In this document: positions 1 through 6,748 of the stretch, piece after piece
Numbering within the stretch: the stretch's first letter is position 1
Layout: every line of letters starts with the position of its first letter
Program-made: the position numbers and the translations under genes
The notes under the pieces: generated by a model
What the model was told of the DNA's origin: nothing
What the model saw: the letters and a program-made list of their open reading frames with translations, nothing else
Database searches by the model: none
NCBI GenBank assembly: GCA_031268125.1
Contig: JAIRXT010000053.1
Location: 1-12,104, forward strand
Source: Treponema sp.
GTDB taxonomy: Bacteria; Spirochaetota; Spirochaetia; Treponematales; Breznakiellaceae
Reading direction: 5' to 3'
Length of the DNA: 12,104 nt

Positions 1-106
1 GAGAGAGCAGAAGAATTTCTATGCGTTTATCCTGCCCACAATGAACCTCCCCGCCCGGAAGTTCCCCCGCCAAGCGGGTTGGGTATTAGACCCCGCTGCG
101 AATAAA

Positions 107-166
107 GCTAAATTTGACCCGTATTGTGTACCTGGCCCCGGTGGAACGTTGCGGGTCAAGTTTAGC
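107..166. repeat. Long imperfect inverted repeat upstream of xpt
   Basis: The arms are GCTAAATTTGACCCG (107-121) and CGGGTCAAGTTTAGC (152-166). They match at 14 of 15 positions, and the one mismatch would be a G-U wobble in RNA. The 30-base spacer is GC-rich in its middle. No T-run follows directly, although a run of seven T lies at 184-190. It could be the end of an insertion sequence (IS21-type elements carry several GACCC-containing repeats at their ends), a leftover of one, or a terminator for a gene left of the window. The sequence alone does not decide. Confidence 0.5.
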
Positions 167-195
167 CCAACTCCGGTTCTTCATTTTTTTCCTGT

Positions 196-209
196 AATCC
201 GCTAGGATT
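196..209 (+). promoter_or_regulatory. Small hairpin covering the xpt ribosome binding site
   Basis: AATCC (196-200) and GGATT (205-209) are perfect inverted repeats around a GCTA loop. The AGG of the likely Shine-Dalgarno sequence (204-206) lies in the loop and right arm, 8 bases before the xpt ATG. The stem is too short to be strong. No guanine-riboswitch consensus is visible upstream. Confidence 0.25.
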
Positions 210-214
210 CCGTC

Positions 215-808
215 ATGAGGCTCCTCAAAGACCGGATACTGGCGGAAGGTAAAGTTCTTCCCGGCCATATTCTTAACGTCGGTTCTTTTCTTAACCAACA
301 GGTCGATATTGAACTTTACAACGAGATCGGCGGCGAGTTCCTCCGCCGCTTTTCCGGCGTCCGGGTAACACGGATCCTCACGGTGGAAGCATCGGGGATC
401 GGCATTGCCTGTGTTACCGCCCAGTACTTCAAGGTCCCCGTGGTTTTCGCCCGGAAATTCCGGGCAAAAAATGTCGGGGACGACCTGTACAGCGCCGATG
501 TTACCTCCTATACCCACGGTGTCGATTACACTATCACCGTCCCCCGCGCGTATATTCGAAAGGAAGATTCGGTGCTGCTTATTGACGATTTCCTGGCCAA
601 CGGCTGTGCCCTGGAGGGCCTGGTGGCCCTGGTCCGGGCCGCCGGGGCGGAACTGGCCGGCGCCGGCGTGGTGATCGAAAAAGGCTTCCAGCAGGGGGGC
701 CGGCGGCTGCGGGAACAGCGCATCCGCATCGAATCCCTTGCCGTTATCGACAGCATGGGGGAAAACGGGGGAATCGTCTTCCGGGAGTCCGGCGAAAAAC
801 CGCATTAA
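215..808 (+). CDS. xpt: Xanthine phosphoribosyltransferase
   Basis: This is a purine salvage enzyme of the cytosol that joins PRPP to xanthine to give XMP. The N-terminus MRLLKDRILAEGKVLPGHI is typical of Xpt. The type I PRPP-binding loop is clear as SVLLIDDFLANG at about residues 119-130, followed by a helix (CALEGLVALV). The length of 197 residues is close to the usual 189-194. The ATG at 215 is chosen because the family begins at exactly this motif and an AGG lies 8 bases upstream. The gene appears to stand alone: the next gene starts 256 bases later, beyond a structured repeat that may end its transcript. Adenine phosphoribosyltransferase is a relative, but the N-terminus favours Xpt. Confidence 0.93.
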   Translation: MRLLKDRILAEGKVLPGHILNVGSFLNQQVDIELYNEIGGEFLRRFSGVRVTRILTVEASGIGIACVTAQYFKVPVVFARKFRAKNVGDDLYSADVTSYTHGVDYTITVPRAYIRKEDSVLLIDDFLANGCALEGLVALVRAAGAELAGAGVVIEKGFQQGGRRLREQRIRIESLAVIDSMGENGGIVFRESGEKPH

Positions 809-824
809 GAATCCGGATTATTCC

Positions 825-1012
825 CCGGCAATTCTCAGGTTAGGAAAGGGCAAAAAGGCGTCCCGCAAAAGCCGGGCGGGGTCCAGTTTCGCGAAAGCAA
901 AAAAGGGGGAAAGACGAGGGGAAGGGGCCCCTGTTTTTCCCCCTGACAGGACCCCAAGAGAATTTTACCGGCGTCTTTCCCATCGAAAAAATTTGTAAAA
1001 GTAAAATTGCCG
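825..1012 (+). repeat. Intergenic structured repeat, copy 1 (longest)
   Basis: This is one of four related intergenic copies. The ends are CGGCAATT and AATTGCCG. Inner arms AAAAGGCG (853-860) and CGTCTTT (972-978) pair with one wobble. A third pair is GGGGTCC (878-884) with GGACCCC (949-955). Unlike copy 3, about 60 bases sit between these last arms, and this insert carries its own hairpin: GGGGGAAA (905-912) against TTTCCCCC (936-943), with GGGGCCCC (924-931) inside. The core CAGGACCCCAAGAGAATTTT is shared with copy 3. The right 41 bases (970-1010) are almost identical to 7675-7714 in copy 2. It fills the xpt/LolA-like gap and could terminate the xpt transcript. Confidence 0.75.
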
Positions 1013-1022
1013 CCCTGCCCCC

Positions 1023-1050
1023 TTGCCCTTACCATGATCCATCCGATAAC
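1023..1050 (+). promoter_or_regulatory. Possible promoter of the LolA-RodZ-RimO-PcrA operon
   Basis: TTGCCC (1023-1028) and GATAAC (1045-1050) are separated by 16 bases, and each matches the vegetative consensus at four of six positions. The predicted start would fall about 8 bases before the ATG at 1065, leaving no room for a normal Shine-Dalgarno sequence. Start-point mapping would be needed. Confidence 0.35.
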
Positions 1051-1064
1051 ATTTACATTGCAAT

Positions 1065-1766
1065 ATGAAAAATATGTTTACGAAGGCCGTGCTTTTTGCC
1101 GCCCTTTGGACGGCGGGCGGGGTGTTCGTCCTGTACGCCCAGGAGATTGTTACTGCCGAGCGCTATCTTGAATCGGTTTCGGAGGTCTACGGCGGGATAC
1201 GGGATTACGAGGCCCAGATTACTATCCGGTCGGGTTCTACCAATATGCGGGGGGCCTTGAGTTTTTTGTCCCCTTCTTTTTTGAGGATCGATTTTACCGA
1301 GCCTGCGGAACAGGTGATTGTTTTTAACGGGGAGCTGCTGACGGTGTATCTGCCGGGGCAGCGGGCGGTGCTGAGCCAGACGGTTACTCCGTCCCGGCGG
1401 ACGGGGACCGCAGGGGCTTCGATGGCCAGCGCCCAGGGCTTAATTCTGCTGCGGCGGAACTATATCCCCAGTTTTGTGAGCGGCCCTAATCCCGTTCCGC
1501 TGGACGAAGGTTCGGGGGAACTGGTGGTACAGCTTCGCCTGGTCCGGCGTTCCGTTTCCGAAGGCTTCCGGGAGCTTATTCTGAGTATAAACCCGGAAAA
1601 CCGCCTTATCCGCCGCATCGACGGCAGGACGATTGCGGACGGGAACGTGCGTTTTGACTTTGTGGATGTTAAAACGAATCTGGGGATTCCCGAAGGGCGT
1701 TTTATCTACGATTCGCCGGCTTCGGCCTATATGTACAATGACTTTTTGTTTCGGGACAATGACTGA
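1065..1766 (+). CDS. LolA-like periplasmic lipoprotein carrier
   Basis: This is a predicted exported protein of 233 residues. It has a signal peptide: Lys-containing MKNMFTK, a hydrophobic stretch at about 8-24, and likely cleavage near LYA|QE at residue 25. The mature part resembles the LolA/LolB beta-sheet fold: an early helix (AERYLESVSEVYGGIRDYEA), then strands such as FLRIDFTEPAEQVIVFNGEL and LLTVYLPGQ. LolA proteins carry lipoproteins across the periplasm to the outer membrane, which fits a double-membraned spirochaete. The gene is first in a tight run; the RodZ-like gene starts 39 bases later. There is no obvious Shine-Dalgarno, and ATG at 1074 is an alternative start. The family call is by pattern only, so an outer-membrane lipoprotein sorting protein in general is the safe reading. 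Confidence 0.75.
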   Translation: MKNMFTKAVLFAALWTAGGVFVLYAQEIVTAERYLESVSEVYGGIRDYEAQITIRSGSTNMRGALSFLSPSFLRIDFTEPAEQVIVFNGELLTVYLPGQRAVLSQTVTPSRRTGTAGASMASAQGLILLRRNYIPSFVSGPNPVPLDEGSGELVVQLRLVRRSVSEGFRELILSINPENRLIRRIDGRTIADGNVRFDFVDVKTNLGIPEGRFIYDSPASAYMYNDFLFRDND

Positions 1767-1805
1767 TGCTGCAATGCATGGTATGGGCCGGCGAGGAGAG
1801 GGGCT

Positions 1806-2876
1806 GTGGATTCTCTGGGTGAAAAATTACGGCAGGCACGGGAAGAAAAGGGCTGTACCCTTGAACAGGTAAGCCGGGATACCAATATTGCTACCCGCTA
1901 TCTCCAGGCCCTGGAAACGGAGGATTTTTCGGGGTTTCCGGGGGAGCCTTATATTCTGGGGTTTCTGCGGAACTACAGCGAATACCTGGGGCTGGACGTG
2001 CAGGAGCAGCTTTCCCGCTACCGTGCCCTGAAAATACAGGAACAGCCCATCCCGGTGGAGCAGCTGCTCCACTCCCCGGCTCCGGTAAAGAAAATTATCC
2101 TGAGTATCCTTATCCCCCTGCTGATCCTGGGTCTTGGGGCCGGGATATACTACTTTATAACCCATCCGCCGGTCCGGGAACCGGCGCCGGTTGTCGAAGC
2201 CCGGGAGGCGGCAGAGTACTTCATAGAAACGGGGATCCTGGAACGGCGCTTTTACAACGGCGATTCTCTCCTGGTTTCCCTGGGGGAGATTTCCTACAAA
2301 TTAACGCTGACCAATCTGGGGGAGACGGTTACGATTACCAGTCCGCAGGGACAACTGACGCTGGACCTGGGGCAGGAAGTGTTAATAGACCTGAACAGCG
2401 ACGGGGTGGGGGAACTAAGAATCGTCGCGGCGGATTTTGCCAAAAATGATCCCGCCGCCGGGGCCCTGCTGCGCTATGAGATTATTACCGGGATTTCCGG
2501 TTTTGCGGGGCCCGCCCCGGCGGAGGAAATTCCTACCACGGCCGCGGTGATCCAAAGCTCGCCAAATCCCTACCCCTTTACGGTCCAGTTGAATTTCCAG
2601 GGCTACTGCATGTTCCGCTGGGAGATTCTCTTTGAGCGGGACCGGCCGGACCGGAACGAACAGTACTTTCAGCGGGGGGAAGAACTCAACATCCAGGCCC
2701 AAAACGGAATCCGCGTATGGGCATCCAACGCCCAGGCGGTAAAGGTTGAGATAACCGGCGGCGGCAGGACCGTGCCGGTGGAACTGGGGGGGGCCGGTGA
2801 GGTGGTGGCCGCGGATATTCGCTGGGACCGGGATGCGGACAACCGCTATCGTATGATCCTGATCCGGCTGAACTAG
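1806..2876 (+). CDS. RodZ-like membrane protein with cytoplasmic HTH
   Basis: This 356-residue protein starts at GTG, with AGGAGAGG a few bases upstream. Residues 1-75 form a Cro-type HTH of the RodZ kind (LGEKLRQAREEKGCTLEQVS, then YLQALETEDF and PYILGFLRNYSEYLGL). A basic patch (VKK, 94-96) precedes one membrane helix at about 97-118. The remainder is extracytoplasmic and ends in a DUF4115-like beta domain (GEELNIQAQNGIRVWASNAQ). RodZ links the MreB cytoskeleton to the peptidoglycan machinery, and the HTH usually binds MreB rather than DNA. The C-terminal half is longer than in short RodZ forms. It lies between the LolA-like gene and rimO; a RodZ-RimO pairing is common in several phyla. Whether it acts with MreB here is inference. 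Confidence 0.8.
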   Translation: MDSLGEKLRQAREEKGCTLEQVSRDTNIATRYLQALETEDFSGFPGEPYILGFLRNYSEYLGLDVQEQLSRYRALKIQEQPIPVEQLLHSPAPVKKIILSILIPLLILGLGAGIYYFITHPPVREPAPVVEAREAAEYFIETGILERRFYNGDSLLVSLGEISYKLTLTNLGETVTITSPQGQLTLDLGQEVLIDLNSDGVGELRIVAADFAKNDPAAGALLRYEIITGISGFAGPAPAEEIPTTAAVIQSSPNPYPFTVQLNFQGYCMFRWEILFERDRPDRNEQYFQRGEELNIQAQNGIRVWASNAQAVKVEITGGGRTVPVELGGAGEVVAADIRWDRDADNRYRMILIRLN

Positions 2877-2898
2877 CAAAATCCTGCTGGTAAAACCC

Positions 2899-4272
2899 TT
2901 GGCCCGTTACTTTCTTGATCCCTTTGGCTGTGCGAAAAACCAGGTTGACGCGGAAACCATGATGGCCCTGCTGGGGGCTTCCGGCTGGTCCGCCGCGGAA
3001 AATCCGGCGGAAGCGGATTTGATCATCGTCAATTCCTGCGGATTCATCGAAAGCGCCAAGCGGGAATCCATCAATGCGGTTCTTTCCTGGCGAAAACAAT
3101 TCCCTAAAACAAAGATTCTCCTTGCCGGGTGCCTGGCGCAGCGTTATGCCGCCGAACTTGCCCATTCCCTGCCCGAGGCGGACGGCCTGTTCGGTAATAC
3201 GGCCCTGGGAGGTATCGCAGCGGCGGCATCCGTCCTGCTGTCGTCCGGAGGGGAAGAAGCCCCGGCGGAAGTTCCGGCGGTGCTAAAGGCTCCGGGAGCC
3301 CGGCCGCTGTTGTCCCTGCCCGGTTCCGCGTATGTAAAGATCAGCGAAGGCTGCAACAACCGCTGTAGTTTCTGTTCCATCCCCCTTATCCGGGGCCCCC
3401 TGCACAGCCGGCCCCCCGCCGAGATAATCGAAGAATGCCGCTGCCTGCTGGACCGGGGTATCCGGGAACTCTGCATTATCGGCCAGGATATTGCTTCCTT
3501 TGGGGAGGACCGGCCCGGAGAAGGGGGGCTGCCCGCACTGCTGGAGGGGATTGCCGCCCTTCCGGGCAGCTTCTGGGTCAGGCTTCTCTACCTTCACCCC
3601 GACAAGTTCCCCCCCGCCCTTCCTGAAATTATGGCGGGGGACCGGCGTTTCCTGCCCTACTTCGACATTCCCCTGCAGCACGGGTCGGATTCCGTATTGC
3701 GGGCCATGAACCGCCGGGGAACCGGGGAAAACTACCTGGACCTGATCCGGGGAATCCGGGCGGCCCTGCCCGACGCGGTGATTCGTTCTACCTTCCTTGT
3801 GGGTTTTCCCGGCGAATCGGAGGACGATTTTGCCCGGCTGCTGGATTTTCAGGAACGGGCCGCTTTGGACTGGGCCGGCTGTTTTACCTATTCCCGGGAA
3901 GAAAACACCCCCGCCTACGCTATGGGAAAACGGGTGTCCCGCTCCGCGGCCGCGGAACGGAAGCGGATTCTGGAAGAACGGCAGCAAATTATCAGTGAAA
4001 AACAAATGGAACGCTTCGTAGGCCGGGAACTAGAGGCCCTGGTCGAAGAGCAATTTGAAAACGAAGAACAATTTGAACACTCAGAAGAATCCGGCGGTGC
4101 CCTCCCCGCGGCGGAAGGGGGGCTTTACCTGGGCCGGGTCTACTGCCAGGCCCCGGAAGTGGACGGGGTATCCCTCATCCTGAGTAAAAAGAACCTGACC
4201 CCCGGCTCCCTGGTAACCTGCCGGGTAACAGGCCGCGCAGGTCTTGATCTTGAACTGAGAACAAAGGGTTGA
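2899..4272 (+). CDS. rimO: Ribosomal protein S12 methylthiotransferase RimO
   Basis: This radical-SAM enzyme adds a methylthio group to the conserved Asp of ribosomal protein S12. It has 457 residues. The UPF0004 domain carries one Fe-S cluster through C11 (LDPFGCAKNQVD), C47 (VNSCGFIES) and C78 (AGCLAQRY). The radical-SAM motif CNNRCSFC gives C152, C156 and C159. The C-terminal TRAM domain includes GRVYCQAPEVDGVSLI. LDPFGCAKNQ separates RimO from MiaB. The TTG start is chosen because the conserved N-terminus begins directly after it and the next ATG would remove C11; the Shine-Dalgarno is weak. Residues 383-394 carry a tandem EEQFEN/EEQFEH insert in a TRAM loop. The gene starts 22 bases after the RodZ-like gene and is probably co-transcribed with it. 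Confidence 0.95.
   Translation: MARYFLDPFGCAKNQVDAETMMALLGASGWSAAENPAEADLIIVNSCGFIESAKRESINAVLSWRKQFPKTKILLAGCLAQRYAAELAHSLPEADGLFGNTALGGIAAAASVLLSSGGEEAPAEVPAVLKAPGARPLLSLPGSAYVKISEGCNNRCSFCSIPLIRGPLHSRPPAEIIEECRCLLDRGIRELCIIGQDIASFGEDRPGEGGLPALLEGIAALPGSFWVRLLYLHPDKFPPALPEIMAGDRRFLPYFDIPLQHGSDSVLRAMNRRGTGENYLDLIRGIRAALPDAVIRSTFLVGFPGESEDDFARLLDFQERAALDWAGCFTYSREENTPAYAMGKRVSRSAAAERKRILEERQQIISEKQMERFVGRELEALVEEQFENEEQFEHSEESGGALPAAEGGLYLGRVYCQAPEVDGVSLILSKKNLTPGSLVTCRVTGRAGLDLELRTKG
4045..4080 (+). repeat. 18-base tandem duplication inside rimO
   Basis: Two adjacent 18-base units (4045-4062 and 4063-4080) match at 16 of 18 positions and encode EEQFEN then EEQFEH. They lie in an acidic loop of the TRAM domain that is shorter in typical RimO, and are more AT-rich than the surrounding gene. 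This looks like a recent in-frame slippage duplication. Confidence 0.8.
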
Positions 4273-4304
4273 GCCAATCCTAAAACTCGGTTAATTTTGA
4301 GCAT

Positions 4305-4342
4305 GTCCCCTTTACGGGACCTGGTTTACAAAAACCAGGGAC
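4305..4342 (+). promoter_or_regulatory. Competing hairpins between rimO and the helicase gene
   Basis: CCTGGTTT (4320-4327) and AAACCAGG (4332-4339) form a perfect 8-bp stem with an ACAA loop. GTCCC (4305-4309) can pair either with GGGAC at 4316-4320 or with a second GGGAC at 4338-4342, so two foldings are mutually exclusive. A further weak stem, GCCC (4343-4346) with GGGC (4355-4358), follows. No T-run comes after, so a simple terminator is unlikely. An RNA processing, stability or attenuation element for the downstream gene is possible. Confidence 0.5.
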
Positions 4343-4377
4343 GCCCGGCACACAGGGCGGATTAAGGGAGCAATGGC

Positions 4378-6735
4378 ATGGACGATATTCCCTCCTACCT
4401 GGAAATCCTGAACAACGAACAGCGGGAGGCGGTTTTCCACTGGGGAAAGCCCCTGTTGATTCTGGCCGGGGCCGGATCGGGCAAAACCAGGGTGATTACC
4501 ACAAAAATAGCCTACCTTATCCGGGAGCAGGGCATGGACCCCCGTTCCATCCTGGCGGTAACGTTTACCAACAAGGCCGCCCGGGAAATGGCGGACCGGG
4601 CCCGGCAGATCGATGAACGGGCCGGGGAGGCAATGCTGCGGACTTTTCACTCCTTTGGGGCCTGGTTCCTGCGCCGCAACGGGGCCCTGGCAGGGCTGGA
4701 CAGTTCCTTTGTGATCTATGACGACGACGATGTGGTTTCCCTGCTCTCCACGATTGAAGAAGGTATGTCCAAGGTGGAACTGCGCCGGATTGCCGGCAGC
4801 ATCTCCCGGGCCAAGGATTATTTTTTCTCCCCCGACAGTCCCGGCCTGGACAAGATCGATCACCGGCCGCTGTTTAGAAAAATTTACGCCCGTTACGAGG
4901 AAAAACTGCGCTTTACCGGGAATGTCGATTTTGGGGACTTAATCAAAAAACCGGTGGAGATACTGCGGGAAAACCGGGGGGTCTCGTCGCGTATCCAGGA
5001 ACGCTTCCGGGTGATTCTGGTGGATGAGTACCAGGACGCCAACATCGCACAGTTTGAACTCCTCAAAGAGCTGGCGGGGCCGGCAACCTATGTCTGCGTG
5101 GTAGGGGATGACGATCAGTCTATCTACCGGTTCCGGGGGGCGGAAGTGCGGAATATTCTGGAATTCCCCAACCGGTTTGAAGGCGCCGGCATCATCCGGC
5201 TGCAGCAAAACTACCGCTCCACGGCGGATATTCTGCGCCTTGCCTCGTCCGTGGTGGCCCACAATGAATCCCGGCTGGGCAAGGAGCTTTTTGCCCATCG
5301 CGGGGGGGGCAAAAAACCGGTCCTTGCGTTTTTGCCCAATCAGGATGAGGAGGCCGCCTTCTGCGCGAACCTTATCGAAAAATCCGTGTCCGGCGGCCGG
5401 AAAAACGGGGGCGCGGCGGTTTCTTCCCAATGGTCCGACTGGGCGGTTCTTTACCGGACCAACGCCCAGTCCCTGGGCTTTGAAACCGAATTTCTGCGCC
5501 GCGGCATTCCCTACCGGGTGGTGGGAACCCTTAAATTTTACGAGAGGGAAGAAATAAAAGACGCCCTGGCCCTGCTTTCCTTCCTGGCCAACGGCAGGGA
5601 CGAAATCGCCTTCCGCCGGGTAGTAAACAAACCCGCCCGCGGGCTGGGAAAGGCCGCGGTGGATCGCATCATCGAAGCCTTCGCCGGTGATTCTGCGGCG
5701 GAGCCGGGGGGCCTGGAGGCCGCCGCCCGGCGTCTCCTCCCGGAACTTTCCCCCAAGGCCCGCTCGGGGCTGCAGGAATTCCTCCGCCTGATCGAAGAAG
5801 GCCGGGACCTGATCTCGGCGGCGGACGCGGGGGATTGGGAAACGGAAAACGGTACGGATAGAAAGGCCCCCGCCGGACCGGCGGCAAGGCCCCGCCCCGG
5901 AACAAAGGCCCGCCGGGAGGAGGCCTCCGAATCCCGGGAGGAACTGCGCGGTTCCGAAGGGCTTTCGACCCTGGTGGTAAAACTGGTAACGGATTCGGGC
6001 CTTGCAAACCACTACCGGCTTCACGAGGAGATTGGCGCGGTTCCGCGGCTCAACAACCTTCAGGAACTGGCCAACGCCGCCGTCGAGTACCCCGCCACTA
6101 TGGCGGGGCTTCTGCAATTCCTCGAAAACATCGAACTTGACCGCTCCCTGGAAGACAATTCGGATAAAAAGACCGGCGGCAATGCCGTTACCCTGATCAC
6201 CTTTCACAACACCAAGGGGCTGGAATTCCGGCATGTCATCATGACCGGCATTGAACAGGGAATCTTCCCCCGGGACGATAAAAAGGGGGAGGACCTGGAA
6301 GAAGAACGGCGGCTCTTTTACGTGGGCGCCACCAGGGCTATGGACGAGCTTTACCTGGTATCCTGCGCCCAGCGCCGGATGTACGGCCGTACCCAGACCG
6401 CCGAACCCAGCCTTTTTTTACGGGAAATAGACCCCGCGGGAATACGGACCGTCGGCGGCGGCCAGGGATACGGCGGCGGGCCCGGCGGCAAGAAGCCCGG
6501 CCTTGACGGCGGCTCCGGCCATACCGGGACCGCTCCGGCGAAGGACCGGGCCCGCGGCGAATGGCGGCGGGGCGACCGGGTCTACCACGATGACTACGGT
6601 TACGGCGGGGTACTGCGGGTCCGGGAAAGTGAAGACGGCCCGGTGGTGGAACTGCTCTTTGAAAGCGGCAAGGAACTGCGTTTCCTCAGCCGCTACCAGG
6701 GTTCCGCGTTTACCCGGATCGGCAAGGACGATTAA
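4378..6735 (+). CDS. pcrA: UvrD/PcrA-family superfamily 1 DNA helicase
   Basis: This is an ATP-driven 3'-5' DNA helicase used in repair and in clearing stalled polymerases; 785 residues. The Q motif is LNNEQREAV (11-19). Walker A is GAGSGKT (31-37), motif Ia TFTNKAA (62-68), motif II VDEYQDAN (215-222, Ala where Thr is usual), motif III VGDDDQSIYRFRGA (242-255), motif V TFHNTKGLEF (608-617) and motif VI ERRLFYVGATRA (643-654). A charged, low-complexity insert lies at about 482-528. After a Gly-rich linker, residues 728-782 (WRRGDRVYHDDYGYGGVL) match the PcrA C-terminal tudor-like domain that contacts RNA polymerase; this favours PcrA over Rep. The ATG at 4378 follows AGGGAG by 7 bases. Confidence 0.92.
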   Translation: MDDIPSYLEILNNEQREAVFHWGKPLLILAGAGSGKTRVITTKIAYLIREQGMDPRSILAVTFTNKAAREMADRARQIDERAGEAMLRTFHSFGAWFLRRNGALAGLDSSFVIYDDDDVVSLLSTIEEGMSKVELRRIAGSISRAKDYFFSPDSPGLDKIDHRPLFRKIYARYEEKLRFTGNVDFGDLIKKPVEILRENRGVSSRIQERFRVILVDEYQDANIAQFELLKELAGPATYVCVVGDDDQSIYRFRGAEVRNILEFPNRFEGAGIIRLQQNYRSTADILRLASSVVAHNESRLGKELFAHRGGGKKPVLAFLPNQDEEAAFCANLIEKSVSGGRKNGGAAVSSQWSDWAVLYRTNAQSLGFETEFLRRGIPYRVVGTLKFYEREEIKDALALLSFLANGRDEIAFRRVVNKPARGLGKAAVDRIIEAFAGDSAAEPGGLEAAARRLLPELSPKARSGLQEFLRLIEEGRDLISAADAGDWETENGTDRKAPAGPAARPRPGTKARREEASESREELRGSEGLSTLVVKLVTDSGLANHYRLHEEIGAVPRLNNLQELANAAVEYPATMAGLLQFLENIELDRSLEDNSDKKTGGNAVTLITFHNTKGLEFRHVIMTGIEQGIFPRDDKKGEDLEEERRLFYVGATRAMDELYLVSCAQRRMYGRTQTAEPSLFLREIDPAGIRTVGGGQGYGGGPGGKKPGLDGGSGHTGTAPAKDRARGEWRRGDRVYHDDYGYGGVLRVRESEDGPVVELLFESGKELRFLSRYQGSAFTRIGKDD

Positions 6736-6748
6736 AGGACATTTTTTG

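Noticed and set aside
1..110. Tail of a gene entering from the left edge
   Set aside because: All three plus-strand frames were read: they stop at 44, 105 or 203, and none gives a recognisable protein end.
1..214. Guanine/xanthine riboswitch upstream of xpt
   Set aside because: No purine-riboswitch consensus loops are visible; only an inverted repeat and a short stem are present.
86..805. 239-codon minus-strand open frame opposite xpt
   Set aside because: It overlaps all of xpt, whose PRPP motif is clear; no ribosome binding site or family resemblance.
3283..4005. 240-codon minus-strand open frame opposite rimO
   Set aside because: It is antisense to the radical-SAM domain of RimO with no protein-like features.
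4939..6234. 431-codon minus-strand open frame opposite the helicase gene
   Set aside because: It is antisense to conserved helicase motifs, and its product is rich in Pro, Gly and Phe with no domain pattern; GC-rich codon bias on the + strand produces such frames.
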